62,111 nucleotides of DNA from Burkholderiales bacterium (GCA_020848075.1 JADLAV010000083.1:1-62111); one strand, 5' to 3'. Shown: positions 53,191 to 61,995, counted from the stretch's first letter. Notes: a model not told the origin generated them from the letters alone. A program made the numbers and translations.

Positions 53191-53883
53191 TCAGCGGCCG
53201 AGCAGCTCGGGCAGGCTTTGGATTCCGCGCTCGAGCGCGCGCCGGCCCATCGCCTTCGCCATGCGCTCGATCAGGGCGTCGACCACGATCTTGGTCAGCT
53301 CGTCCGGCGTGACCCCTCCCTGGCGCTTGCCGACGTTCGCGAGCGCGATGTCGGGCAGTGAGTACGAGATCGTTGCGCCCCGCACCGGCAGCTCGGGCAC
53401 GTAGTTCACCGTGGCGCCGCGGATCGTCAGGCGCTCCACGATCAGCCGGGTCTCGGCGCCCCGCGCCTTCGGCGCGGGCTTGCCGACGCGCTGCTCGACG
53501 TTGCGCCTCATCACGTCGAAGTTGCTGCCGTTCCGGCCGGCCTCGTAGGTGATGGCGGGCGAGGCGACCGCGATGCGACGGACGACGACCACGCGCTTGG
53601 TGACGGTGGCCGGATCGATGGCGATGTCGACGGTGCCGACGCTCACGGCCCGCGGCGACTTGAAGCCCTTCGGGTTGCCGATGACGAGGCCGGTCACGGT
53701 GCCTTCCCCGCTCGCCGGCGCGAGCTTCACGGCGGCGACCTTGACCTCGGCGCCGATGATGTCCGGGACGTAAGCCTCGATCGCGCGCTTCACGACCCAG
53801 TCGAGCGACAGGTACAGCCACACGCCGGCGCCGATCGCGGCGACGAGGACCAGGGCGGCAAGAGCGAGCAACGTGCGTTTCAT
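53191..53883 (-). CDS. AsmA-like membrane-anchored protein
   Basis: A 230-residue protein with an N-terminal membrane anchor (MKRTLLALAALVLVAAIGAG) and a periplasmic beta-rich region. The segment AYVPDIIGAEVKVAAVKLAP and GLVIGNPKGFKSPRAVSVGT resembles the AsmA/DUF748 superfamily, which contributes to outer-membrane lipid homeostasis. The assignment is by pattern only. It is the last of four minus-strand genes (darP-mog-esterase-this), 16 bp after the esterase. Confidence 0.7.
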   Translation of the reverse strand: MKRTLLALAALVLVAAIGAGVWLYLSLDWVVKRAIEAYVPDIIGAEVKVAAVKLAPASGEGTVTGLVIGNPKGFKSPRAVSVGTVDIAIDPATVTKRVVVVRRIAVASPAITYEAGRNGSNFDVMRRNVEQRVGKPAPKARGAETRLIVERLTIRGATVNYVPELPVRGATISYSLPDIALANVGKRQGGVTPDELTKIVVDALIERMAKAMGRRALERGIQSLPELLGR

Positions 53884-53899
53884 GCTCAGGCCGGGGCGC

Positions 53900-54556
53900 T
53901 CACGCGAGCACGCGGCGCAGCCACGCGCCGATGTGCTCGATTTCCTCCGCACAGACGGCGTGCGGCATCGGGTATTCGTGCCATCCGACGGGGTAGCCGA
54001 GCGACACGAGCAGATCGCGCGACCTGCGCCCGAGCGACGCCGGCACGATGGGATCCTGCACCCCGTGCGCCATGAAGACGGGCGTGCCGCGATTCGCGGC
54101 ATGCGCTTCCGCGGCGAGCGATCCGGCGAGGGGGAGATAGCTCGAAAGCGCCATGATTCCGGCGAGCCGCTCCGGCTGCCGCAGGCCCGTCTGCAGGACG
54201 ATCGCGCCGCCCTGCGAGAACCCGGCCAGCACGATCTGCCCGGCAGCCGATCCCCGCGCCTGCTCGCGCTCGATCAGGCGCTCGATCAGCCGCTGCGACG
54301 CGCGCACGCCGGATTCGTCCTCGCGCCGCGCGATGTCCTCGCCCAGCACGTCGTACCACGCGCGCATCACCATGCCGCCGTTGATGGTCACCGGCTGCAT
54401 CGGCGCGTGCGGAAACACGAAGCGGAGCGCGCGCGCGGGGAGATCGAGCTCGCCGACGATCGGCTCGAAGTCCGATCCGTCCGCGCCGAGCCCGTGCAGC
54501 CAGATCACGCTCGCCTGCGGGTGCGGTGCGGTCTCGATCTCGATCGTGTCGAGCAT
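53900..54556 (-). CDS. Carboxylesterase / phospholipase family alpha/beta hydrolase
   Basis: A 218-residue serine hydrolase of the YpfH/EstB type. Oxyanion region IWLHGLGADGSDF (about 18-30), nucleophile elbow GFSQGGAI, Asp in GVQDPIVP and His in YPMPHAVC. It hydrolyses short acyl esters; in related proteins lysophospholipase activity is reported. ATG 54556 (MLDTIEIE) fits the family; a GTG at 54580 overlapping the mog stop (GTGA) could be the coupled start instead. Confidence 0.88.
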   Translation of the reverse strand: MLDTIEIETAPHPQASVIWLHGLGADGSDFEPIVGELDLPARALRFVFPHAPMQPVTINGGMVMRAWYDVLGEDIARREDESGVRASQRLIERLIEREQARGSAAGQIVLAGFSQGGAIVLQTGLRQPERLAGIMALSSYLPLAGSLAAEAHAANRGTPVFMAHGVQDPIVPASLGRRSRDLLVSLGYPVGWHEYPMPHAVCAEEIEHIGAWLRRVLA

Positions 54557-54576
54557 TTGCGCGCCGCAGCTCAGAC

Positions 54577-55164
54577 TCACGCCTTCGGCCGCTGCGCCGA
54601 CTTCGGCCGGAACGCCTTCACCACCGCCTCGTGCGTCTCGACATACGGGCCGCCGATGAGATCGATGCAGTAGGGCACCGCCGCGAAGATGCCGCCGACG
54701 ACGGGCTTGCCGTCCGCATCGCGCAGGCCTTCGAGCGTCTCGCGGATGGACTTCGGTTGTCCCGGCAGATTGATGATCAGGCTCTGCCGGCGAATGACCG
54801 CCACCTGCCGCGACAGGATCGCCGTCGGCACGAACCTCAGGCTGATCTGGCGCATCTGCTCGCCGAACCCCGGCATCGGCTTGTCGGCGACTGCGAGCGT
54901 CGCCTCCGGGGTCACGTCCCGCGGCGCCGGCCCGGTGCCGCCGGTCGTGAGCACGAGGTGGCAGCCGACGCGATCGACGAGGTCGATCAGCGTGCTCTCG
55001 ATCAGCGGGCGCTCGTCCGGGATGAGGCGGGTCTCCATCCGCCACGGCGACGCGAGCGCGCGGCCGAACCATTCCGCGAGCGCCGGAACGCCCTCGTCCT
55101 TGTAGTCGCCGCGCGACGCGCGGTCGCTGATGGAGACCAGGCCGATGAGGAGCTCGTCGTGCAT
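54577..55164 (-). CDS. mog: Molybdopterin adenylyltransferase
   Basis: A 195-residue MogA/MoaB-family protein that adenylylates molybdopterin before molybdenum insertion. The signature is LVLTTGGTGPAPRDVTPEAT and GFGEQMRQISL, with SISDRASRGDYKDEGVPAL at the start. It overlaps darP by one base (TGATG). No other moa/moe gene is near. Relevant to molybdenum enzymes, such as a CO dehydrogenase of the cox type, whose maturation genes lie at 58.8-61.8 kb. Confidence 0.92.
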   Translation of the reverse strand: MHDELLIGLVSISDRASRGDYKDEGVPALAEWFGRALASPWRMETRLIPDERPLIESTLIDLVDRVGCHLVLTTGGTGPAPRDVTPEATLAVADKPMPGFGEQMRQISLRFVPTAILSRQVAVIRRQSLIINLPGQPKSIRETLEGLRDADGKPVVGGIFAAVPYCIDLIGGPYVETHEAVVKAFRPKSAQRPKA

Positions 55165-55667
55165 CAGCCGCCTTCCACGATTGCCTTGATCGCGCGGAAG
55201 AGCTCGCGGAACGCGCGCGGCGGCCTGCCGCTTGCCTTCGCGTCGCGAGCCTGCTCTGCGCGCGCGCTCCGGACGAGTGCGCGCAGGCGCTGCAGGTCCG
55301 CCCCGGGGAACTCGGAAGCGAGCTCGGTGAGCGCGTCCTCCTCGGCGAGAAGGCGCTCGCGCCAGCGCTCCACCCGATGCAGTGCGGCGGTCGCCTCGTG
55401 CGACTGGCCGTGCCACGCGTCGAGCTTCGCGCGGATCGGCGCCGGATCGACGTCGCGCATGAGCCGCCCGATGTATTGCAGCTGGCGGCGCCGCGCCTCG
55501 CGACTCGCGATACGCCTTGCCGCGAGCACCGCCTCCCGCAGCGCTTCGGGCAGCTCGATCGCGTCGAGCTGGGCAGGGCCGAGCTCGACGAGCGAGGCGC
55601 CGAGCGCCTGCAGGGCATGCATGTCCAGTTTGCGGCGAGTCTTGCTTGGCCGGTCTTCTCGTTCCAT
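55164..55667 (-). CDS. darP: Ribosome-associated protein DarP (YjgA, DUF615)
   Basis: A 167-residue basic helical protein of the YjgA/DUF615 family, which assists late 50S assembly. Family parts: SKTRRKLDMHALQALGASLV and ARRRQLQYIGRLMRDVD. It is divergent from pmbA (67 bp between starts), a conserved pairing in Proteobacteria. It heads the four-gene minus-strand run. Confidence 0.92.
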   Translation of the reverse strand: MEREDRPSKTRRKLDMHALQALGASLVELGPAQLDAIELPEALREAVLAARRIASREARRRQLQYIGRLMRDVDPAPIRAKLDAWHGQSHEATAALHRVERWRERLLAEEDALTELASEFPGADLQRLRALVRSARAEQARDAKASGRPPRAFRELFRAIKAIVEGG

Positions 55668-55693
55668 CGCGGCAGGCGCGCGAGCGCGATCCG

Positions 55694-55699
55694 TATAAT
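55694..55699 (+). promoter_or_regulatory. -10 element of pmbA
   Basis: TATAAT, 34 bp before the pmbA ATG, in the short darP/pmbA divergent region. No good -35 is seen. Confidence 0.5.
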
Positions 55700-55733
55700 A
55701 CCGGCTTTCGACCGCTCACCCGCCCGGATTCAC

Positions 55734-57080
55734 ATGCCCCAGGTACGCTTCTCGTTCGACGCCGACACGCTGCGCTCGCTGGTCGCCGACGCCCTCGCGC
55801 GCGCGAAGGCGCGGGGCGCCGACGACGCGGAGGCCGAAGCCTCCGAAGGGTTCGGCCAGACGGTCACCGTGCGCAAGGGCACGGTCGAGACGATCGAGCA
55901 CAGCCGGGACAAGGGGCTCGGGCTCACCGTCTTCATCGGCAAGCAGAAGGGCTACGCGAGCACCTCCGATCTCGCGCGCAAGGCGATCGAGGACACGGTG
56001 GACGCCGCGGTCTCGATCGCGCGGTTCACGGCGTCCGACGATGCAAACGGGCTCGCCGATCCGGAGCTCGTCGCGGGCGCTTCCGACATCCGCGACCTCG
56101 ATCTCTTCCACCCGTGGGATCTCTCGGTGGAGCGGGCGATCGCCCTCGCGCGACGCTGCGAGGCCGCGGCGTTCCGTCTGGACCGCAGGATCACGAACTC
56201 CGAAGGCGCGACCGTCTCCACGCAGCAGTCGCAGTTCGTTGCCGGATCGACCGGCGGTTTCGTCGGCGGGTTCGCCAGCACGCGCCACGCCATCTCGCTC
56301 AGCGTCATCGCGCAGGAGGGCGAGGCGATGCAGCGCGACGACTGGTATTCGACCGCGCGCGCGCCGCGCGACCTGGCGCGGCCGGACGCGATCGGCGATT
56401 ACGCGGGCCGCCGCGCGCTCGCGCGGTTGCGCAGCCGCAAGATCACCACGCGCGAGGCGCCGGTCCTCTTCGAGGCCCCGCTCGCGAGCGGGCTGCTCGG
56501 CAGCTTCGTCGCCGCGGTGAGCGGCGGCAGCCTCTATCGCAAGGCGTCGTTCCTGCTCGACAGCCTCGGCACCGAGGTGTTCTCGCCGATCGTGAACGTG
56601 CGCGAGGAGCCGCACCTCCCGCGCGGGCTCGCGAGCGCGTGCTTCGACGACGACGGCGTCGCGACGCGGCCGCGCGAGGTGGTGCGGGACGGCGTCCTGC
56701 AGGGCTACTTCCTCGGCACCTATTCCTCGCGCAAGCTCGGCATGCGCAGCACCGGGAACTCCGGCGGCAACCACAACCTGATCCTCGCGCCGGGCGACCA
56801 GGACCTGCCCGGCCTGCTGCAGGCGATGGGCACCGGGCTCTTCGTGACCGAGCTCCTCGGGCAGGGCGTGAACATGGTGACCGGCGACTACTCGCGCGGC
56901 GCATGCGGCTACTGGGTGGAGCGGGGCGAGATCCAGTACCCGGTCGAGGAGATCACGATCGCCGGCAACCTCCGCGACATGTTCAAGCGCATCGTCGCGA
57001 TCGGCAACGATGTCCTGGTGCGCGGCTCGCGCCAGTGCGGGTCGATCCTGATCGATCGCATGACCATTGCAGGGGATTAG
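55734..57080 (+). CDS. pmbA: Metalloprotease subunit PmbA/TldE
   Basis: A 448-residue member of the TldD/TldE family. TldE (PmbA) is the non-metal partner that with TldD unfolds and cleaves small peptides (microcin maturation, antitoxin CcdA decay). Features: AEASEGFGQTVTVRKGTVET, SGNSGGNHNLILAPGDQD-like end region (STGNSGGNHNLI), GVNMVTGDYSRGACGYWVE and the C-terminal RGSRQCGSILIDRMTIAGD. The HExxH of TldD is absent, as expected. tldD is not in the window. Confidence 0.95.
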   Translation: MPQVRFSFDADTLRSLVADALARAKARGADDAEAEASEGFGQTVTVRKGTVETIEHSRDKGLGLTVFIGKQKGYASTSDLARKAIEDTVDAAVSIARFTASDDANGLADPELVAGASDIRDLDLFHPWDLSVERAIALARRCEAAAFRLDRRITNSEGATVSTQQSQFVAGSTGGFVGGFASTRHAISLSVIAQEGEAMQRDDWYSTARAPRDLARPDAIGDYAGRRALARLRSRKITTREAPVLFEAPLASGLLGSFVAAVSGGSLYRKASFLLDSLGTEVFSPIVNVREEPHLPRGLASACFDDDGVATRPREVVRDGVLQGYFLGTYSSRKLGMRSTGNSGGNHNLILAPGDQDLPGLLQAMGTGLFVTELLGQGVNMVTGDYSRGACGYWVERGEIQYPVEEITIAGNLRDMFKRIVAIGNDVLVRGSRQCGSILIDRMTIAGD

Positions 57081-57095
57081 GGAGAGCCCGGTCAA

Positions 57096-57203
57096 GTCAT
57101 CCCCGCGCAACGTCGTCACCCCCCGAGTGTTCTTATCGGGGGCGGGAATCCGGCTCGAGCACAATCGACGGCTTGCTGGATCCCCCGCTTTCGCGGGGAT
57201 GAC
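57096..57203. repeat. dRS3-like inverted repeat element
   Basis: A 108-bp element with inverted ends GTCATCCCCGCG / CGCGGGGATGAC. The internal sequence includes CCCCCGAGTGTTCTTATCGGGGG and CTGGATCCCCC. It shares GTCAAGTCATCCCC with the element at 51347. It sits between pmbA and the DUF454 gene; no other gene is in this gap. Confidence 0.8.
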
Positions 57204-57250
57204 TCGGTCACACGTTGGCGAGGCTGTCCCGAGAGGGCGGCAGGAACCGG

Positions 57251-57688
57251 ATGGAACGGCAGGACTACAGCGCCGAGATGCGCAAGCACGACTCGCCCGC
57301 GGTGCGGGCGGCGCTGGTCGTGGCCGGGACCGCGTGCGTCGGGCTCGGCGTGCTCGGGATCTTCCTCCCGCTGCTGCCGACGACGCCCTTTCTCCTGTTG
57401 GCGGCGGCCTGCTATGCACGCGCCTCGGAGCGCTTCTACAACTGGCTGCTCAACAATCGCACGTTCGGCCCGACCATCCGCGAGTGGCGGCGTTACCGCA
57501 GCATTCCGTACCGGACGAAGCTGACGGCGATCGTGCTGATGTCGCTCACGCTCACGAGCTCGATCGTGTTCTTCGTGCGGGGTCCGTTCCTGCAGGCCGC
57601 GCTCGCGGTGTTCGGTGTCGCGCTGGCCGTCTGGCTCTATCGCATCCCGTCGCGCGACCGTCCCCGCGGGCGCGCGGTGCGGTCCTGA
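57251..57688 (+). CDS. DUF454 (YbaN family) inner-membrane protein
   Basis: A 145-residue membrane protein with helices at about 17-38 (RAALVVAGTACVGLGVLGIF), 42-58, 97-110 and 115-130. The DUF454 core is LGIFLPLLPTTPFLLLAAAC followed by SERFYNWLLNNRTFGPTIREW. Function is unknown. ATG 57251 fits the family start; the frame continues upstream but is repeat DNA there. Confidence 0.9.
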   Translation: MERQDYSAEMRKHDSPAVRAALVVAGTACVGLGVLGIFLPLLPTTPFLLLAAACYARASERFYNWLLNNRTFGPTIREWRRYRSIPYRTKLTAIVLMSLTLTSSIVFFVRGPFLQAALAVFGVALAVWLYRIPSRDRPRGRAVRS

Positions 57689-57828
57689 GCGAGCGTCGGA
57701 GGCGCGGACCCTTGCAGGGCCTCGGCCGACGGTCTGGTCGCGGCGGCGACCGGCCTTTTGTTAAGATGGCGTGCCATTGTCGGGGCAACCCGGACCTCGC
57801 AAGCACCCAGCTCCAGGAGAACGCCACC

Positions 57829-58755
57829 ATGCAACGTCGTCGCTCGCTGCGCGCCCGGCCGCTCGCCGCGCTGTCCGTTTCCGCTCCGCCGCGCTCCGCA
57901 CTGCTCGTCGCGCCGCTCGCCGCGCTCGCCCTCGCCGCCTTCGTCGCCCTTCCGATGGCCGGCTACGCGCCGGAGGCGGCCGCCCAGGCGGCGAAGAAAG
58001 AAGAGTTCGCCCCGCAGGTCGGCCAGGCTGGCAAGGACGTGATCTGGGTGCCGACGCCCGAAGAGCTGGTCGAGCGGATGCTGCGCATGGCGCAAGCCAC
58101 CTCGAAGGATTTCGTGATCGACCTCGGCTCGGGCGACGGTCGCATCGCGATCGCGGCGGCGAAGAAGGCCGGGGCGCGCGCGATGGGCATCGAGTACAAC
58201 CCGGACATGGTCGAGCTCTCCAATCGCAAGGCGCGCGAGGAGGGCGTCGCGGGCCAGGTCAAGTTCGTGAAGGCCGACATCTTCGAGTCCGACTTCAGCC
58301 AGGCCAGCGTCATCACGATGTACCTGCTTCCCGGGCTCAACCTGAAGCTGCGGCCGAAGCTGCTCGACATGAAGCCGGGAACGCGGCTCGTCTCGCACCA
58401 GTTCAACATGGACGACTGGGAGCCCGACGAGCGCGACAACCTCGAGGGCCGCGCCGCCTATCTCTGGATCGTGCCGGCGAAGGTGCAGGGCGGCTGGAAG
58501 CTGACGGCGGGCGGGGAGACCCACGACGTGACGCTGACGCAGCGGTACCAGAAGGTCGAGGGCTCCGTGAAGCTCGGCCGGATCGAGGCGGGCCTGCGGG
58601 ACGTGGCGCTGCGCGGCGACGAGATCAAGTTCGCGTGGGTGGATAGCGCGGGTGTGCGCCACGAGTTTCGCGGGCGCGTGAGCGGCGCGTCGATGGAGGG
58701 CACCGTGCGCTCGGAGGGTGGTCGCGAAGGCCGCTGGACTGCGGCGCGTCGCTGA
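57829..58755 (+). CDS. Exported class I SAM-dependent methyltransferase-like protein
   Basis: A 308-residue protein. Residues 1-53 look like an export signal (basic start MQRRRSLRARP, hydrophobic LVAPLAALALAAFVALPMAG, Ala-rich AAAQAA). The rest is a Rossmann methyltransferase: motif I VIDLGSGDGRIAIAA (96-110) and acidic residue Glu122 in GIEYNP. A C-terminal beta extension (about 215-308) contains WKLTAGGETHDVTLTQRYQK. A SAM enzyme outside the cytoplasm is unexpected because SAM is made inside. A methyltransferase domain with internal start is an alternative, but no good start lies after the signal. Confidence 0.82.
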   Translation: MQRRRSLRARPLAALSVSAPPRSALLVAPLAALALAAFVALPMAGYAPEAAAQAAKKEEFAPQVGQAGKDVIWVPTPEELVERMLRMAQATSKDFVIDLGSGDGRIAIAAAKKAGARAMGIEYNPDMVELSNRKAREEGVAGQVKFVKADIFESDFSQASVITMYLLPGLNLKLRPKLLDMKPGTRLVSHQFNMDDWEPDERDNLEGRAAYLWIVPAKVQGGWKLTAGGETHDVTLTQRYQKVEGSVKLGRIEAGLRDVALRGDEIKFAWVDSAGVRHEFRGRVSGASMEGTVRSEGGREGRWTAARR

Positions 58756-58820
58756 GCGCCGCACGGACGCGGCGCGCTCGCTCGCCGCACCCCAGCTCGC
58801 CGCGGGGGCGGCGTGGCCGC

Positions 58821-59381
58821 TCAGCCGCGCACGAGATATGCGGCGATCAGCATGAGCACGATGATCGCCCCCACGATCCACGTCGGGTTGATCCCGGTCG
58901 CCACCGCCGCGGGCGCCGGCGCTGGCGCGGCGCCGGGCGCGGCCGGCGCGACCGTCCGGTTGAAGCGCGCGAAGAAATCCTCGGTCATCTTTTGCGCGAC
59001 GCCGTCGATCAGACGGGAGCCGACCTGGGCGAGTTTGCCGCCGACGCTTGCCTTGGCGGCGTACTCGAGCCGCGTGGCGTTGCCGGCCGGAACCAGCGTC
59101 ACGGTCGCGCCGCCTTTGCCGAAGCCGGCGGCGCCACCCGAGCCCTCGAAGGTGAGCGAATAGGAGCTCGGCGGGTTCATGTCGGACAGCAGCAGCTTGC
59201 TGTTGAACTTCGCCTTGACCGGCCCGATCGCGGCGGTCATCGTGATCTTGAACTCGGTGTCGGACACCTTCTCGATCGATTCGCAGCCGGGGACGCAGGC
59301 GCGCAGAACCTCCGGGTCGTTGAGCGCTTCCCACACCTGCTGCTGCGGCAGCGGGATCAGCTGCTCTCCCTTCATCTCCAT
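58821..59381 (-). CDS. coxG: CoxG/SRPBCC family protein with C-terminal membrane anchor
   Basis: A 186-residue protein. The N-terminal ~145 residues are the CoxG (carbon monoxide dehydrogenase subunit G) SRPBCC fold: EQLIPLPQQQVWEALNDPEVLRAC and CESIEKVSDTEFKITMTA, AAKASVGGKLAQVGSRLIDG. A Pro/Ala linker (APAAPGAAPAPAPA) leads to a membrane helix (PTWIVGAIIVLMLIAAYLV). CoxG is proposed to recruit CO dehydrogenase to the membrane. ATG 59381 was chosen. It is the third gene after coxD and coxE. Confidence 0.9.
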   Translation of the reverse strand: MEMKGEQLIPLPQQQVWEALNDPEVLRACVPGCESIEKVSDTEFKITMTAAIGPVKAKFNSKLLLSDMNPPSSYSLTFEGSGGAAGFGKGGATVTLVPAGNATRLEYAAKASVGGKLAQVGSRLIDGVAQKMTEDFFARFNRTVAPAAPGAAPAPAPAAVATGINPTWIVGAIIVLMLIAAYLVRG

Positions 59382-59492
59382 TCGAGAGTCTCCTCTTTGC
59401 ATCCGCGATCGAGAATCGATCCGCCGGTCATGACAGCCCTCCGGTCGCCCTCAATCGATATCCCCTGAAGTTACGTAATCCCGCGCACGGGT

Positions 59493-60704
59493 TCAAGCCG
59501 GACGGTCGAGTTGGGCAGCGTACGCCCGGCGGTGCGCCTCGCCGGGCGGGTTCGACAGGGCGCGCGCGAGATCGACCAGACTCGCGATGTTGTGCGCGGG
59601 GAGGAACGCGTCCACGTGCGGCAGCATCGCGCGCACGCCCGCCGGACGCGGCTCGAATCCGTCGTAGCGGAGGAGGGGATTCAGCCAGATCAGCCGGCGG
59701 CACGATCGGTGGAGCCGCTTCATCTCCTCGGCGAGATCGCGGCCGAGGTCGCGGTCGAGGCCGTCGGTGATCATGAGGACGACCGCGTTCTGCCCGAGCA
59801 CGCGGCGCGACCAGCGCAGGTTGAACTCCCGCAGGCTGGTTCCGATGCGCGTGCCGCCCGACCAGTCCGCGACCGCGTCCGCGACGCGGGCGAGCGCAAC
59901 GTCCACGTCGCGGTGCCGGAGGTGGCGGGTGATGTTGGTGAGCCGGGTGCCGAACACGAACGTGTACACGCGGTCGCGATCGTTGGTGATCGCGTGCAGG
60001 AAGTGCAGGAACATGCGCGAATAGCGGCTCATCGAGCCGGAGATGTCGCACAGCACGACGAGCGGCGGATGGCGCCGGGCGCTCGAGCGCCGCTCGAGCG
60101 CGATCAGGTTGGCGCCGGAGCGCAGGCTCGAGCGCAGCGTCGCGCGCATGTCGACGCGGATGCCGTGCGGGTCGCGGGCGAGCCGGCGCGTGCGCACCTG
60201 GGGAATGGGCAGGCGCAGCTCGGCGATCAGGCGCTTCGCCTGCGCGAGCTCGTCGTTGGTCATCGTCTCGAAGTCCGTCTTCTGCAGCACCTCGCGGTCC
60301 GACACCGTGAAGGCCGCATCGACCTCGACCTCCTCCGGGCCTTCGTCTTCCTCGGCCTCGCTCGGCTCGAGCGGCGGCATCAGCGCCTCGGCGAGCCGCG
60401 CGGCGGGCGGCGGCTCGTCCGGATCGGCGCGTCCGTGGACCTTCGGCAGGAAGAGCGCCATCACCCGCTCGAGCATGCGCGGGTCGCGCCAGAAGATGTG
60501 GAAAGCCTGATCGTAGAGCTCGAACTGCTCGCGTCGATCGAGAAACAGCGCGGCGAGCGTCCAGTAGAAGTCGTCGCGCCGCTCGATGCCCGCCACCTGC
60601 AGGGCGCGCAGCGCGTCGATCACCTTGTCCGGCCCGACCGGCAGCCCCGCGCCGCGCAGGACGCGCGCGAAGTGCATGACATTCTCCGCGAGCTTGCCGG
60701 GCAT
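59493..60704 (-). CDS. coxE: CoxE-like von Willebrand A domain protein
   Basis: A 403-residue VWA protein. The MIDAS motif is DISGSMSRYS (Asp220, Ser222, Ser224) with TDGLDRD later; the N-terminal part (FARVLRGAGLPVGPDKVIDAL) is typical of CoxE. With the MoxR-type ATPase CoxD it helps assemble or activate the molybdenum-copper-sulfur site of CO dehydrogenase and related enzymes. It follows coxD by 133 bp, which include short ACGTGGAACGTG-type direct repeats (60714-60740). Confidence 0.9.
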   Translation of the reverse strand: MPGKLAENVMHFARVLRGAGLPVGPDKVIDALRALQVAGIERRDDFYWTLAALFLDRREQFELYDQAFHIFWRDPRMLERVMALFLPKVHGRADPDEPPPAARLAEALMPPLEPSEAEEDEGPEEVEVDAAFTVSDREVLQKTDFETMTNDELAQAKRLIAELRLPIPQVRTRRLARDPHGIRVDMRATLRSSLRSGANLIALERRSSARRHPPLVVLCDISGSMSRYSRMFLHFLHAITNDRDRVYTFVFGTRLTNITRHLRHRDVDVALARVADAVADWSGGTRIGTSLREFNLRWSRRVLGQNAVVLMITDGLDRDLGRDLAEEMKRLHRSCRRLIWLNPLLRYDGFEPRPAGVRAMLPHVDAFLPAHNIASLVDLARALSNPPGEAHRRAYAAQLDRPA

Positions 60705-60837
60705 CAGGACGCGGAACGTGAAACGTGGAACGTGTAGCGCAGGTCGCGGCGCGATGGCCGGCCTGCCGTGCCAGCGCGCGCGCGCCAGGCGTGCGACGCT
60801 TCACCTGGCGTGCTTTTCCGGTCACTCGTCACGCAAT

Positions 60838-61761
60838 TCATTGCGCGGCGACCTCCGCTTTCACCTCCGACAGGATCCGCGCCGCCTCGGAGCCCTGCAC
60901 GCGCGCGATGTCGTCCTGGTACTTCAGCAGTACGCCGAGCGTGTCGTGGATCACCTGCGGGTCGAGCGCGAGGCGGTCGAGCTCGGTGAGCGCGCGCGTC
61001 CAGTCGATCGTCTCGGCAACGCCCGGGAGCTTGAAGAGATCCATGCTGCGCAGCCGCTGCACGAACGCGACGACCTCACGGGAGAGCTGCTCGGCGGCGC
61101 CGGGCGCCTTGCGCCGCAGGATCGCGAGCTCGCGCTCGGCATTCGGGTAGTCGACCCAGTGGTACAGGCACCGGCGCTTGACTGCGTCGTGAATCTCGCG
61201 GGTACGGTTGGAGGTGATCACCACGATCGGCGGGGCCTCCGCCTTGATGGTGCCGATCTCGGGGATGGTCACCTGGAAATCGGACAGCACCTCGAGGAGA
61301 TACGCCTCGAACGGCTCGTCGGCGCGGTCGAGCTCGTCGATGAGGAGCACCGGCGGGCCCGCGATGTCGCCCTCGAGCGCCTGCAGCAGCGGGCGGCGGA
61401 TCAGGAAGCGCTGCGAGAAGATGTCCTCGCTCAGCCCCTCGCGCGACTTCACGCCCTCGGCTTCCGCGAGGCGAATCTCGATCATCTGGCGCGCATAGTT
61501 CCACTCGTACACCGCGCTCGCGACGTCCAGCCCCTCGTAGCACTGCAGGCGCACCAGGCGGCGGCCGAGCGTCGCCGCGAGCACCTTCGCGACCTCGGTC
61601 TTGCCGACGCCCGCCTCGCCTTCGAGGAAGAGCGGCCGGCCCATCCGCAGGCTCAGGAACACGGCGGTGACGAGGCTGCGCTCGGCGACGTAGTCGGCAC
61701 GCGCGAGGAGCGCGGCGGTGTCGTCGATCGATTTCGGCAGGGCCGAGACGGTGTGGTTCAT
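60838..61761 (-). CDS. coxD: CoxD-like MoxR-family AAA+ ATPase
   Basis: A 307-residue AAA+ ATPase. Walker A GEAGVGKTE (48-56), Walker B LLIDELDRAD, sensor TSNRTREIHDAVKRR. MoxR ATPases pair with VWA proteins to mature metalloenzymes; CoxD-CoxE are needed for the CuSMo centre of form I CO dehydrogenase. The structural genes coxM, coxS and coxL would be expected nearby, but the upstream sequence is repeat DNA, so the enzyme served must be encoded elsewhere or be a different one. Confidence 0.9.
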   Translation of the reverse strand: MNHTVSALPKSIDDTAALLARADYVAERSLVTAVFLSLRMGRPLFLEGEAGVGKTEVAKVLAATLGRRLVRLQCYEGLDVASAVYEWNYARQMIEIRLAEAEGVKSREGLSEDIFSQRFLIRRPLLQALEGDIAGPPVLLIDELDRADEPFEAYLLEVLSDFQVTIPEIGTIKAEAPPIVVITSNRTREIHDAVKRRCLYHWVDYPNAERELAILRRKAPGAAEQLSREVVAFVQRLRSMDLFKLPGVAETIDWTRALTELDRLALDPQVIHDTLGVLLKYQDDIARVQGSEAARILSEVKAEVAAQ

Positions 61762-61848
61762 GTTGCAGGGGAAGATCGGAGCGGAGATCGCGAGGTTACT
61801 TCAAGTTCCGTACCTCTGCCATGTGCGTCAGCCGAGCGCGATTCGCTC

Positions 61849-61995
61849 ATCCCCTCCTCGTCGAGGGCGAGTCGGGGTTTCGAAGAACGCGCCTGCGCGC
61901 GTTCGAGCCGACGAGCGCCACCGGCGATGCAGCGGCGGTGGCCGGGCGGGGTGTCACGCGAAGCGTGACGGGGTGGTGTCACTGTCCCCTCCTCA
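61849..61995 (-). repeat. Composite of paired-hairpin modules, reverse orientation
   Basis: It contains the inverted copy of the 24553-24645 segment (TCGGGGTTTCGAAGAACGCG onward), then stem GTCACGC/GCGTGAC (61952-61969, loop GAA on this strand) and GGGGTGG. It fills most of the 316-bp gap between coxD and the last partial gene. Confidence 0.85.

Noticed and set aside
59483-59510. Second tRNA-like GGTTCAAGCC near 59.5 kb
   Set aside because: No cloverleaf can be drawn around it; it lies at the end of coxE.
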